A stretch of 32,414 nucleotides of DNA, from contig JAUIBG010000007.1 in assembly GCA_030428165.1 (NCBI GenBank), forward strand, positions 1 through 32,414, given 5' to 3'. Under the pieces are notes generated by a model. It ran no database searches. It was not told the DNA's origin and saw only the letters and a program-made list of their open reading frames with translations. Every line of letters begins with the position of its first letter. Position 1 is the first letter of the stretch. Shown piece by piece: positions 8,991 to 21,207 of the stretch. The position numbers and the translations under genes are program-made. Source of the DNA: Actinomycetes bacterium (lineage in GTDB: Bacteria > Actinomycetota > Actinomycetes > Actinomycetales > Demequinaceae).

Positions 8991-10322
8991 CTACGACGGT
9001 TTCTCCGCGTTGCGCCTCGCGTAGTACCACCACGCCAGCACCGTCCCGACTAGCGCGAGAACCGCCCATACAACCAGGAAGACCTCGGGCGCGACGGAGG
9101 CCAGCACAACGCCGAATACGAACGGCCCGAATGCCGCGATCGCCGAGGTCCACCCGATGACGCCGCCAGCCTGACGGCGCTCGAAGATCATGGGCATTTG
9201 CTTGAACGTCGAGGCGTTGCCGATCCCGGCGAAGAAGAAGATCGCGAGCATGCCCCACAGGAACGCCGGGAAGCCGTCAACCGATTCGGCGTTGAGCGTT
9301 GTGGCGGTGAAGACCGACGCCGCTGCGATTCCGGCGGCCGAGACGACGGTCACGCGACCTCCGCCGAGCCTGTCGGCCACTGGGCCGGCAAGAACTCGGG
9401 CGGCGGACCCGACCAGCGCCCCGAGGAAGGCAAACGAGGCTGCGTTGATGCCGTCGTCGCCGAAGACACCGGGCCCGAACTCGGACTTGATCAGCAGTGC
9501 GAACACGGCGGCGAAGCCCGAGAAGGTTCCGAATGTGATCACGTAGAGCACCGTCATGATCCACGTGTGCTTGTTCTGGAAGATGTCGAACTGGTCGGTC
9601 AGCTTCGCGACGGTCACCGGCACGGAACGCAGCAGGAACCACGCGAGCAGCACCGCGACGACGGTGAAGGGCACCCAGAAGAGCCCCGCAAGCTCGTACC
9701 ACACCTCGACAGGCGCATCCGCGCCGGCGACCTCGATGAGGCTCGGGGTTCCGAGCGCCGCGCCGAAGATCCCGATCGACACGATGAACGGCGTCGCCAG
9801 TTGCACGATGCTCACGCCAAAGTTGCCCACCCCGGCCTGAACGCCGAGCGCCACTCCCTGCTTGGCTCGCGGGAAGAAGTACGAGGTCGACGGCATGAAG
9901 CCGGAGAAGGCACCGCCACCGATGCCCGTCAAGAACGCCAGGAAGAGCAGGATCCCGAAGGGCGTCTCCGGATTCTGGATCGCGACCGCCCACCCGATGA
10001 ACGGCAGAAGCAGCAGCCCCGAGGTGACGGTCACGAGCGCCCGGGTGCCCATCACCGGGGGAAGGAACGTCCAGACGATGCGGAGCAGGCCACCCGCGAG
10101 GCCCGGCATCGCGGTCAACCAGTACAGCTGTCCGTCAGACAGGTCGAAGCCGAGCTGGTTCATCACCGGCGCGAGAGCGCTGACCAGGAACCACGCGATG
10201 AACGACAGCGTCAGCGCATAGGTCGTGATCCAGAGCGTGCGCCATGCGAATGTGGAGTTCCACGACTGCTCGGGGTCCCAGGACTCGAGCCATCCTCGAC
10301 GTGTGGTGGGCTGAGACATCAC
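8991..10322 (-). CDS. narK: NarK-family nitrate/nitrite MFS transporter
   Basis: 12-TM MFS; WLESWDPEQSWNSTFAWRTLWITTYALTLSFIAWFLVSALAPVMNQLGFDLSDGQLYWLTAMPGLAGGLLRI; GTG start overlaps stop of upstream narK. Confidence 0.92.
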   Translation of the reverse strand: MMSQPTTRRGWLESWDPEQSWNSTFAWRTLWITTYALTLSFIAWFLVSALAPVMNQLGFDLSDGQLYWLTAMPGLAGGLLRIVWTFLPPVMGTRALVTVTSGLLLLPFIGWAVAIQNPETPFGILLFLAFLTGIGGGAFSGFMPSTSYFFPRAKQGVALGVQAGVGNFGVSIVQLATPFIVSIGIFGAALGTPSLIEVAGADAPVEVWYELAGLFWVPFTVVAVLLAWFLLRSVPVTVAKLTDQFDIFQNKHTWIMTVLYVITFGTFSGFAAVFALLIKSEFGPGVFGDDGINAASFAFLGALVGSAARVLAGPVADRLGGGRVTVVSAAGIAAASVFTATTLNAESVDGFPAFLWGMLAIFFFAGIGNASTFKQMPMIFERRQAGGVIGWTSAIAAFGPFVFGVVLASVAPEVFLVVWAVLALVGTVLAWWYYARRNAEKPS

Positions 10323-11758
10323 TGTCCTCTCGCGACGGGCTCCGCTGCGGCGGAGACTCCTTCATCAATGTCGAACTTATCCGCCAGTTGCGGACTGGCG
10401 CCATGAAGCATCCGGACGATCGTGAGGTGCATCCACAGCGCGGCCGCGGCCGTGATCACGAAGATCACGCCGAAGGTCGCCTGGGGAAGACCGGTCCACC
10501 CCGTCGCGGCGGCGAACGCCGGAGGCAGGAAGAATCCGCCGAGGGCTCCGAGCGAACCGACGAGCCCTCCGACCGCCCCGACGTCGTGCGGGAAGTACTC
10601 GGGGATGTGCTTGTAGACAGCGGCCTTGCCCACGCCCATGGCGCATCCCATGACGAAGACGAGGGCAGTGAACAGGGCAGGGCCGACGCTCCACGGCAGC
10701 ACCTCAGTGCTGGACCCGTCGATCCGCTCGATCACGATGTGGCCGTAGGGCATCATCAGGACCCCCGACGAGACCAGCATCACGGCGAAGGTGGCGTACA
10801 TGACCCGCCGCGCGCCGAACCTGTCGGAGAACCACCCGCCGACTGGCCTGAGCAGCGAAGCGGGGAAGATGAACAGCGCCGTCAGGAGCGCCGCGTGCGA
10901 GAGGTCGAGCTCGTAGACGTCCACGTAGTACTTCGGCAGCCACGACGACAACGCCACATACGCGCCGAACACCACCACGTAGTAGAGGCTGAAGCGCCAC
11001 ACCCTGACCTGCCTCAGGGGGGCCAGCATGTCTGCGAGCGCCCGCGACTGGCCGGGACGCTTGTCCGGAACGGGGCTTGCGAACCACGTCACCGCCGCCA
11101 TGATCAGGAGCAGCAAGCCGTAGACGAACGGAACGGACCGCCACCCACCCGGGATGAGACCACCGAACAAGCCCGCCGCAGGGACCGCGGTGATCATCGC
11201 GGGGCCGATGAACTTGGTCACCGATGCGCCGACGTTGCCGCCGCCGAACACTCCGAGCGCGAAGCCCTGACGCTCCCTGGGCCACCACGCGCTCACCCAT
11301 GCGACTCCAGAGGTGAAGGCGTTGCCGGCGAATCCGACGAGGAAGGCGTAAATCAGCAGCAGCGGGTAGCCGCCCCCGCCTCCGGACGTGGTCAACGAGA
11401 TCAGGAACGCGGGAATCGCGGTGAAGAGCAGCATCGCGGTCGACACGAGACGGCCACCCCAGCGATCGGCGGCAATGCCGGCGGGCAGGCGCCACAGCGA
11501 GCCATTGAGGATCGCCACGGAGGTGAGCCACGCGAACTGGCTGTCGGAGAGCCCGAACTCGTCGCGGATCGGGACGCCGAGCACCCCGAACATCAGCCAT
11601 ACGGCGAACATCAACGTGAAGCCCGTCGTGGAGATCACGAGCACCCGCACGGCACCCGCAGGAATTCGCGCTGCCACCTCGTTCATGGGCTCCCTCGCCA
11701 TCCCTCGTCGGGTCGCTGAATCTGAGGGCAACAGTACCGATTTTTCACGACCACGCAA
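10319..11758 (-). CDS. narK: NarK-family nitrate/nitrite MFS transporter (second type); true start probably downstream, e.g. MAREPMNEVAARIPAG
   Basis: 12-TM MFS; FTLMFAVWLMFGVLGVPIRDEFGLSDSQFAWLTSVAILNGSLWRLPAGIAADRWGGR ... GFAGNAFTSGVAWVSAWWPRERQGFALGVFGGGNVGASVTKFIGP. Confidence 0.92.
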   Translation of the reverse strand: MRGREKSVLLPSDSATRRGMAREPMNEVAARIPAGAVRVLVISTTGFTLMFAVWLMFGVLGVPIRDEFGLSDSQFAWLTSVAILNGSLWRLPAGIAADRWGGRLVSTAMLLFTAIPAFLISLTTSGGGGGYPLLLIYAFLVGFAGNAFTSGVAWVSAWWPRERQGFALGVFGGGNVGASVTKFIGPAMITAVPAAGLFGGLIPGGWRSVPFVYGLLLLIMAAVTWFASPVPDKRPGQSRALADMLAPLRQVRVWRFSLYYVVVFGAYVALSSWLPKYYVDVYELDLSHAALLTALFIFPASLLRPVGGWFSDRFGARRVMYATFAVMLVSSGVLMMPYGHIVIERIDGSSTEVLPWSVGPALFTALVFVMGCAMGVGKAAVYKHIPEYFPHDVGAVGGLVGSLGALGGFFLPPAFAAATGWTGLPQATFGVIFVITAAAALWMHLTIVRMLHGASPQLADKFDIDEGVSAAAEPVARGQ

Positions 11759-11792
11759 TATTTAACAGAAAAATATGCGCGTCGGTTGTTGC
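11728..11792. promoter_or_regulatory. Divergent narK / nar-operon control region with nested inverted repeats
   Basis: Inner ATATTT-N7-AAATAT (11758-11776); outer GCAACAgtACCGA (11728-11740) against TCGGTTGTTGC (11782-11792); unusually AT-rich locally. Confidence 0.5.
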
Positions 11793-11810
11793 TGTGCTAA
11801 GAACGTGACC

Positions 11811-12539
11811 ATGGCTGGCACCACCGCGCGCATCGACGACGCCTTGAAGCGCGTCCTTGCGCTGTCGGGAGCGGAGGCGGAAAGGCCAGAGGCGCTGTCA
11901 GGGCCGCGCCTCGACATCGTCGAGGCCCTCCGCCGCTCACCGGAGCCGATGTCGGTGGCAGATCTCGCGGCGGCCGTGCGCGTGCATGCCAACACGGCGA
12001 GGCATCACCTCGACGTGCTCAGCGCTGCCGGGCTGGTCGATCGTGCCACGGAGGCCCCCGACGGCCGCGGTCGGCCCCGCACCCTGTACTCGATCTCCGC
12101 CTCCGCCTCGGCGCCGTTTCAGGAGCTCAGCGATGTGCTCACGACCGCCGTCGCGGCCGATGGGCGAGACGCCGTCGTCGAGGCAGTGGCGAGCCGATGG
12201 CTCAGGACCGTTCCCGACCATCGAGACGCGTCGACGACGGACGCGGCTGTCGATGTCCTGGTGGAGGCGCTCCGGAGCGTCGGTTTCGAGGCCCGCAGAG
12301 ACCCGGTCGGCGACTCGGTGGTGATCGACCACTGCCCCTACGCCAGCCTGATCGCCGAGCACCCCCTCATCTGCACTGTGCACGCCGAGTTGGTGTCACA
12401 GGTGCTCGAGGAGACGGGCCAGCCGGTGTCACTCGACGCGCTCGACGTCTGGGTGCGTCCAGGAGTCTGCCGTGCCCGACTGACCCGGGCCGATGTGACA
12501 CCCGAGTTCACCGCGTCGCCGCGGAGATCACGTCAATAG
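11811..12539 (+). CDS. Winged-helix regulator, ArsR/SufR-like, with Cys-containing C-terminal sensor region
   Basis: HTH PMSVADLAAAVRVHANTARHHLDVLSAAGLVDR; C-terminal CPYASLIAEHPLICTVHAELVSQVLEE...VRPGVCRARL. Confidence 0.85.
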   Translation: MAGTTARIDDALKRVLALSGAEAERPEALSGPRLDIVEALRRSPEPMSVADLAAAVRVHANTARHHLDVLSAAGLVDRATEAPDGRGRPRTLYSISASASAPFQELSDVLTTAVAADGRDAVVEAVASRWLRTVPDHRDASTTDAAVDVLVEALRSVGFEARRDPVGDSVVIDHCPYASLIAEHPLICTVHAELVSQVLEETGQPVSLDALDVWVRPGVCRARLTRADVTPEFTASPRRSRQ

Positions 12540-12547
12540 GAGAGAGC

Positions 12548-15500
12548 ATGACAGCCACGCACAACGATGTGTCCGATGCCGCAGCCAGCTTCCTCGTGCG
12601 GGCAGGGCGGTTCTTCCACAAGGGCGAGACGTCGCCGGATCTGCGAACGGTGACGTTGACCGGCGGGCGGGACGCAGACGTGTTCTACCGCGACAGGTGG
12701 AGCCACGACAAGGTCGTGCGATCCACTCACGGCGTCAACTGCACCGGCTCCTGTTCGTGGAAGGTGTACGTCAAGGACGGCGTGATCACCTGGGAGACCC
12801 AGCAGACGGACTACCCCACGACCGGCGCGGACAGCCCCGAGTACGAGCCTCGCGGGTGCCCCCGCGGTGCCGCATTCTCGTGGTACACGTACTCCCCCAC
12901 GCGTGTGAAGTACCCCTACATCCGCGGCGTGCTGCTCGACGCCTATCGCAACGCGAAGAAGTCGCACCCGGATCCGGTCGACGCGTGGCGGGCGGTCACC
13001 ACCGACCCTGCCACCCGACGCGAGTATCAGCGTGCGCGCGGCAAGGGCGGGCTGGTGCGCGCGACGTGGTCCGAGGCGCTCGAGATCATCGGTGCGGCGC
13101 ACGTGAGCACCGTCAAGCAGCACGGGCCCGACCGCATCTTCGGCTTCTCTCCCATCCCCGCCATGTCCATGGCGTCGCACGCGGCCGGCGCCAGGTTCGT
13201 GTCGATGATGGGCGGGTCGATGATCTCGTTCTACGACTGGTACTGCGACCTGCCGGTGGCCTCGCCACAGGTGTTCGGCGACCAGACCGATGTGCCCGAG
13301 TCCGCCGACTGGTTCAACGCGGCCTACCTCATCATGTGGGGCGCGAACGTCCCGGTGACGAGGACGCCGGATGCGCACTTCATGACCGAGGCCCGCTACC
13401 GGGGCCAGAAGGTCGTCACCGTCTCGCCCGACTATGCCGACAACACCAAGTTCGCCGACGAGTGGATGAACCCGCACCCCGGCACCGATGGCGCGCTGGC
13501 GATGGCGATGGGGCACGTCGTCCTCAAGGAGTTCTTCGTCGACCGCCAGGTGCCCCGCTTCGTCGACTACGTGAAGCGCTACTCGGACCTGCCCTTCCTC
13601 GTCACCCTCGCGGAGCGCGACGGTGCCTACGTCCCCGACAAGTTCCTCACTGCGGCGGACCTCGGCGACGACTCGGAGAACGCCAGCTTCAAGACCGTGC
13701 TCGTCGACTCGGCAACAGGGGCGCCTGCGGTGCCGAACGGGTCGCTCGGGTTCCGCTACGGCGAGTCGGGCGAGGGCCGCTGGAACCTCGATCTCGAGGG
13801 CATCGACCCCGCGTTGTCGCTGCACGGCGCGACCGGCACGGGAACCGCCGAGGTGCTGCTTCCGCGCTTCGACGTGGGCCAGGAGGATTCAGAACGCGGC
13901 GGCACGCTCCGCCGCGGGGTGCCTGCCGCATCGGTCACGACCACGTCCGGCGACCGGCTGGTCACCACCGTCTTCGACCTCATGCTGGCGCAGTACGGCG
14001 TCGCCCGCGAGGGCCTTCCCGGAACCTGGCCCGAGGGCTACGACGACCCCGAGCCGTACACGCCGGCCTGGCAGGAGACGATCACGGGCGTGCCGGCCGA
14101 GCAGGCGGCGCGCATCGGCCGCGAGTTCGCTCAGAATGCCGAGGACTCTGGCGGTCGCTCGATGATCATCCTGGGCGCGGGCACCAACCACTACTTCCAC
14201 TCGGACGCGATCTACAGGACGTTCCTCGCTCTCACCACGCTCACCGGCTGCCAGGGCGTGAACGGCGGCGGCTGGGCCCACTACGTGGGCCAGGAGAAGC
14301 TGCGGCCGGTCACCGGATGGGCGCAGCTGGCGTTCAGCCTCGACTGGGCCCGTCCACCGCGCCAGATGATCGGCACCGGGTTCTTCTACGTCAACACCGA
14401 CCAGTGGCGCTACGACGGGCTCACGCCGTCGGATATCTCCTCGCCGCTCGGTGCCGACCGCTTCGAGGGCATGACGTCGATCGACGTGATGGCCCAGTCG
14501 GCGCGCTCTGGGTGGATGCCGTCGTATCCGACCTTCAATCGCTCGAGCATCGACCTCGGTGAGGAGATCGCGGCGTCGGGCGAGGCGCCGGGCGAGGTGA
14601 TCGGTCGCAAGCTGGCGGACGGCGACCTGAAGTTCGCGATCGACGACCCGGATGCGGAGGAGAACTGGCCGCGTGTCCTGACCGTGTGGCGCGCCAACCT
14701 GCTGGGATCCTCGGCCAAGGGCAACGAGTTCTTCCTCCGGCACCTCCTGGGCACCCACTCGGCCGCGACCGCGAAGGAGTCGGCGCCCGGCGACCGGCCA
14801 CGGGACGTCAGGTGGCGAGACGACGCCCCGGAGGGCAAGCTCGATCTGCTGGTCTCGATGGACTACCGCATGACGTCGACGGGACTGTTCTCCGACATCG
14901 TGCTGCCTGCCGCGACGTGGTACGAGAAGAACGACATCTCGTCCACCGACATGCACCCGTTCGTGCACGCCTTCACTCCTGCGATCAGCCCGCCGTGGGA
15001 GACCAAGAGCGACTACGACACGTTCAGGGAGATCGCGGAGGAGGTGTCCCGGCTGTCAGAGGGTCACCTCGGCACGGTGAAGGATCTCGTGGCCGTCCCG
15101 CTCCAGCACGACACCCCCGACGAGCTCGCTGTCCCGCACGGGCGGGTGCGCGACTGGTCGAAGGGCGAGACCGAGTTCACGCCTGGCATCACCGCGCCCA
15201 AGCTCATCATCGTCGAGCGGGACTACTCCGAGCTGGGCGCCAGGTGGTCGGCGCTCGGTCCGCTGGCGGAGAAGCTCGGCACCGTGACCAAGGGCGTGAA
15301 GGTGGACGTCTCGCCTGAGGTGGAGCGCCTGGCGCGGATCAACGGCGTCATCGCGGACGGGCCAGCGGCGGGGAGGCCGTCGCTCGCGACCGCCGTCCAT
15401 GCATGCGAGACGATCCTGGCCCTCGCGGGCACCACGAACGGCCGCGTGGCCGTGGAGGGATTCCGTGACGTCGAGAAGCGCACGGGCCAGCGGCTCGCCG

Positions 15501-16245
15501 ACCTCGCGGAGGACAACGAGGGCAAGCAGATCTCGTACGCCGACACGCAGGCCCGCCCCGTCCCCGTCATCACGAGCCCGGAGTGGTCGGGTTCCGAGCA
15601 CGGCGGCAGGCGCTACACCGCGTTCTCGATCAACGTCGAGCGGCTCAAGCCATGGCACACGTTGACCGGCAGGCAGCACTTCTTCCTCGACCACGACTGG
15701 ATGGCCGAGCTCGGGGAGAACCTGCCGACCTTCCGACCCACGGTGAACATGCAGCGCCTGTACGGCGACCAGGCCAGGGGAGTGGGCAAGGAAGTTACGG
15801 TGCGCTACCTGACGCCGCACTCGAAATGGTCGATTCACTCGAACTACCAGGACAACCAGTACATGCTCTCGCTCTCTCGCGGAGGCCCTGACCTCTGGAT
15901 GAGCGTCGAGGATGCGGCCGCGATCGGAGTGAAGGACAACGAGTGGGTCGAGGCCTACAACCGCAACGGCGTGGTCGTGGCCCGAGCGGTCGTCAGCCAC
16001 CGCATGCCGGCGGGCACGGTGTACATGTACCACGCGAAGGACCGAGTCGTGGATGTGCCGATCGCGGAGTCGTCGGGCCAGCGCGGCGGCATTCACAACT
16101 CGCTCACGCGGATCATGATCAAGCCCACCCACGTTGTCGGCGGATACGCCCAGCTGTCCTTCGCCTTCAACTACCTCGGACCCACTGGCAACCAGCGCGA
16201 CGAAGTCACCGTGATCCGCCGCCGTTCGCAGGAGGTGACGTACTG

Positions 16246-16246
<1 letters not shown>
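12548..16246 (+). CDS. narG: Respiratory nitrate reductase alpha subunit
   Basis: 1232 aa; VNCTGSCSWKVYVKDGVITWETQQTDYP, YDWYCDLPVASPQVFGDQTDVPESADW, QDNQYMLSLSRGGP; very typical NarG. Confidence 0.98.
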
Positions 16247-17869
<1,623 letters not shown>

Positions 17870-17877
<8 letters not shown>

Positions 17878-18499
17878 CGCGATCGCCGCCGCGAGACTCG
17901 CCACCTCCTGGCTGCTGTGGTACCCGGACGAGGCGCTCGAGAGCCGAATGCCGGAGATCCGCGAGGTCTGCGCCACACTTCCGGGAGACGCCGGAGCCCG
18001 GCTGCGCGAGTTCCTCGAGGCATTCGACGTGTGGACCTGGCAGGAGCGGCAGCGCCACTACGTCGACCAGTTCGACATGAAGCGCCGCACCGCGCCGTAC
18101 CTCACCTTCTGGACTGACGGCGACACCCGGAACCGCGGCTACGCGATCCTGCGGTTCAAGCAGGCGTATCTGGCATCCGGCTTCGACCTGGGGCCTGAGG
18201 AACTCCCGGATCACCTGAGCGTCGTGCTCGAGTTCGCGGCGGTGTGCAATGAGCTCACGGGCAACGCCTTGCTCATCGAGAACCGTGTCGGCATCGGTCT
18301 TCTCCGGGAAGCACTGGACCAGGCTGGCTCGCCGTATGCGATGCTCGTCGATGCGGTGCTCGCGACGCTCCCACCGCTCACCCCGGAGATCCGCCGCCGT
18401 ATGGCCGACCTCGCCCGCAGCGGTCCGCCGTCCGAATCCGTCGGACTCGACCCCTTCCCCATCGCGTCTGATGCCGCCGCCGTCGGAGGCCGGCGATGA
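17870..18499 (+). CDS. narJ: Nitrate reductase molybdenum cofactor assembly chaperone
   Basis: 209 aa; position between narH and narI; FDVWTWQERQRHYVDQFDMKRRTAPYLTFWTDGDTRNRG typical NarJ. Confidence 0.96.
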
Positions 18500-19266
18500 G
18501 CGCCTTCACCGTCGCGCAGTCAGCGCCCACTGCGGTCGAGTCGATCCTGTGGATCGCCCTGCCCTACGTCGCGCTCGCCGTCATGATCTCGGGTCTCGTG
18601 TGGCGCTACCGCTACGACAGGTTCGGCTGGTCGACACGATCGAGCCAGATGTACGAGTCGCGCATCATGAGGATCGCCTCGCCGCTGTTTCACTACGGCA
18701 TCATCGCCGTGGGCCTCGGCCACGTACTCGGCCTCTTGGTCCCGCAGTCGTGGACCGACGCGATCGGCATCGACGCGCACCTGTACCACTCGCTCACGAT
18801 GCCGCTGAGCATCGCCGCAGGCGCGGCGACGCTGGTCGGATTCGTCGCGCTGGTCGCCCGGCGCAGGGCGTCGGCACTCGTGTTCAGCCGCACCACGACC
18901 AACGACAAGGTCATGTACCTGTTCCTCGGCGCGGCCATCCTGCTCGGCGTGTTCGTGTCCTGGTACGCCTCGGGACTCGTGGGCGAGGGCCACAACTACC
19001 GTGAAGACGTCTCCGTGTGGCTGCGCTCCGTACTGATCTTCCAGCCGCAGCCTGAGTACATGGCGCAGGCCCCGCTGGGCTTCCAGCTCCACGTCGTCGC
19101 CGGGTTCCTCGTGTTCGCCGCGTGGCCGTTCACGCGCCTCGTCCACGCGCTGTCGGCCCCGGTCCAGTACGTCGCACGCCCCTACATCGTGTACCGGTCG
19201 CGCGAGCCCCGCAGCGCCGGCGCGCGTACCGCGCGGCGGGGATGGGAGCCCACCCGCCGTGACTAG
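18496..19266 (+). CDS. narI: Respiratory nitrate reductase gamma subunit (cytochrome b)
   Basis: 256 aa, 5 TM; PLFHYGIIAVGLGHVLGLLVPQSW, FQLHVVAGFLVFAAWPFTRLVHALSAPVQY (haem-ligand His). Confidence 0.96.
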   Translation: MSAFTVAQSAPTAVESILWIALPYVALAVMISGLVWRYRYDRFGWSTRSSQMYESRIMRIASPLFHYGIIAVGLGHVLGLLVPQSWTDAIGIDAHLYHSLTMPLSIAAGAATLVGFVALVARRRASALVFSRTTTNDKVMYLFLGAAILLGVFVSWYASGLVGEGHNYREDVSVWLRSVLIFQPQPEYMAQAPLGFQLHVVAGFLVFAAWPFTRLVHALSAPVQYVARPYIVYRSREPRSAGARTARRGWEPTRRD

Positions 19267-19281
19267 CGACGAGGACCTCTC

Positions 19282-19791
19282 ATGAGACCTGTCCCGGACT
19301 TTCCGCTTCGATCCGTCGCGGTCCGAGTCATCACCGTGTCCGACCGCGCTTTCACACGCGAGCGACCCGATGCGACGGGTCCGCTGCTCGCAGCAGAACT
19401 CGCCTCTGTCGGCGCCGATGCCACCCGGACTATCGTGCCCGACGATGTCGCGGCGATCACCCAGGAGCTGGTCGCGGCGATCGACAGCGGGGCTCAGGTC
19501 GTCGTCACCACAGGCGGCACCGGCATCGGCCCGCGGGATGTGACGCCCGAGGCGACTCGTCCTCTGATCGATCGCGAGCTGCCCGGCATCCCCGAGGTGA
19601 TCCGGCAACGCGACTCCGCGCGCGTGCCGTCGGTCGCGCTCAGTCGCGGGGTCGCAGGGCTGACGACAGGCGACCACCCCGTTCTGCTGATCAATCTCCC
19701 TGGCTCGCCGCGCGCAGTGTCGTCAACGCTCGACCTGCTTCCCGGTCTCATCGCCCACGCGATCGACCAGCTGAACGGTCGCGACCATTGA
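19282..19791 (+). CDS. mog: Molybdopterin adenylyltransferase (MoaB/Mog family)
   Basis: AVRVITVSDRAFTRERPDATGPLLAAEL, VVTTGGTGIGPRDVTPEATRPLIDRELPGI. Confidence 0.9.
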   Translation: MRPVPDFPLRSVAVRVITVSDRAFTRERPDATGPLLAAELASVGADATRTIVPDDVAAITQELVAAIDSGAQVVVTTGGTGIGPRDVTPEATRPLIDRELPGIPEVIRQRDSARVPSVALSRGVAGLTTGDHPVLLINLPGSPRAVSSTLDLLPGLIAHAIDQLNGRDH

Positions 19792-20204
19792 TCGCGTTCA
19801 CACGCGTCACGGATGGGGCATTGGACCCTGCGGCGCATATCGCCGCCGTCTCGACCCCCGCGCACGGAGCGATCGCCACCTTTGTGGGCACCGTGCGCGA
19901 TCACGACCCAGGCGTGCGCGGTCGGGTGGTAGGACTCGACTACTCATGCCATCCAAGCGCGGCTGACGTCCTTCGCTCAATCACTCAAGAGCACGATGCA
20001 AGCACACGGTCGATCGCGATCAGCCACCGCATCGGCTCGTTGGAGGTGGGAGAGATCGCGATCGTGGCCGCCGTGGCCAGCGCGCATCGCCGCGAGGCGA
20101 TGGACACCCTCGCAATCTTGGTGGAGGACGTGAAGGAGCGGCTTCCCATGTGGAAGCGAGAACGCCTCGATGACGGTAGCCACACCTGGGTGGGGGTCCA
20201 ATGA
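19788..20204 (+). CDS. moaE: Molybdopterin synthase catalytic subunit
   Basis: HGAIATFVGTVRDHDPGVRGRVVGLDYSCHPSA, AISHRIGSLEVGEIAIVAAVASAHRREAM, LPMWKRERLDDGSHTWVGV; TTG start. Confidence 0.93.
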   Translation: MIAFTRVTDGALDPAAHIAAVSTPAHGAIATFVGTVRDHDPGVRGRVVGLDYSCHPSAADVLRSITQEHDASTRSIAISHRIGSLEVGEIAIVAAVASAHRREAMDTLAILVEDVKERLPMWKRERLDDGSHTWVGVQ

Positions 20205-21199
20205 CCGGTGAACTCGTCGACGGCTGGGGCCGCACGCACCGCGATCTTCGCATCTCGCTCACCGACCGATGCTCGCTTCGGTGCACCTACTGCATGCCCG
20301 CCGACGGTGTGCCGTGGCTGTCGACCTCCGAGATGCTGACCACCGACGAACTCTTGCGACTCGTCCGCATCGCCACAGGGCTAGGGATCAGGGAGGTGCG
20401 GCTCACCGGAGGCGAGCCGCTGCTGCGCCCCGACATCGTCGACACCGTCGCGCGCATCGCCGATATCGACACCGCCGACGGCCCCCTCGACGTCTCGCTC
20501 ACCACGAACGGGCTCCGCCTGGCTGGCCTCGCGGCGCCGCTGCGCGACGCCGGCCTGGCACGAGTCAACATCTCTCTTGACACCCTGCGCCGCACCCGGT
20601 TCATCGAGCTCACCCGGCGCGACAAACTCGCCGAGGTTCTCGCGGGCATCGAGGCTGCGTGCGCTGCCGGGTACGCGCCCATCAAGCTCAACACGCTCCT
20701 GATGCGCGGGGTCAACGAGGACGAGGTGGTGGACCTCGTCGACTTCGCCATCGACAGGGGGCTGCAGCTGCGCTTCATCGAGCACATGCCTCTCGACGCC
20801 GGCCACACGTGGAACCGCTCCCAGATGGTCACCGCGGAGGAGATTCTCACGACGTTGTCCGCGCGCTTCGATCTCGTGCCGCAGGGCCACGACGGAGCGG
20901 CACCGGCCGAGACCTTCGCGATCTCGGGGACCGATGCGACAGTCGGGGTGATCGCCTCGGTGACGAGGCCCTTCTGCGGCGCCTGCGACCGGGTGCGGCT
21001 GACCTCCGACGGCCAACTGCGCAATTGCCTCTTCGCGCACGAGGAGTCGGACCTCAGATCATTGATGAGAAGCGGCGCGGACGATGCGCGGCTCGCGCAG
21101 GCCATGATCGCCTGCATCGCGCGCAAGCGTCCCGGCCACGGCATCGACGACCCGGCATTCGTGCAGCCGCGTCGACCGATGAGCGCGATCGGCGGCTGA
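20201..21199 (+). CDS. moaA: GTP 3',8-cyclase (radical SAM)
   Basis: LRISLTDRCSLRCTYCMPADG radical SAM CxxxCxxC, FCGACDRVRLTSDGQLRNCLF second Fe-S site, C-terminal GG. Confidence 0.97.
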   Translation: MTGELVDGWGRTHRDLRISLTDRCSLRCTYCMPADGVPWLSTSEMLTTDELLRLVRIATGLGIREVRLTGGEPLLRPDIVDTVARIADIDTADGPLDVSLTTNGLRLAGLAAPLRDAGLARVNISLDTLRRTRFIELTRRDKLAEVLAGIEAACAAGYAPIKLNTLLMRGVNEDEVVDLVDFAIDRGLQLRFIEHMPLDAGHTWNRSQMVTAEEILTTLSARFDLVPQGHDGAAPAETFAISGTDATVGVIASVTRPFCGACDRVRLTSDGQLRNCLFAHEESDLRSLMRSGADDARLAQAMIACIARKRPGHGIDDPAFVQPRRPMSAIGG

Positions 21200-21207
21200 G
21201 GCAGGCG

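Noticed and set aside
11700-11810. Search for an FNR/CRP-type TTGAT-N4-ATCAA box upstream of narK/nar
   Set aside because: No convincing match seen by eye.
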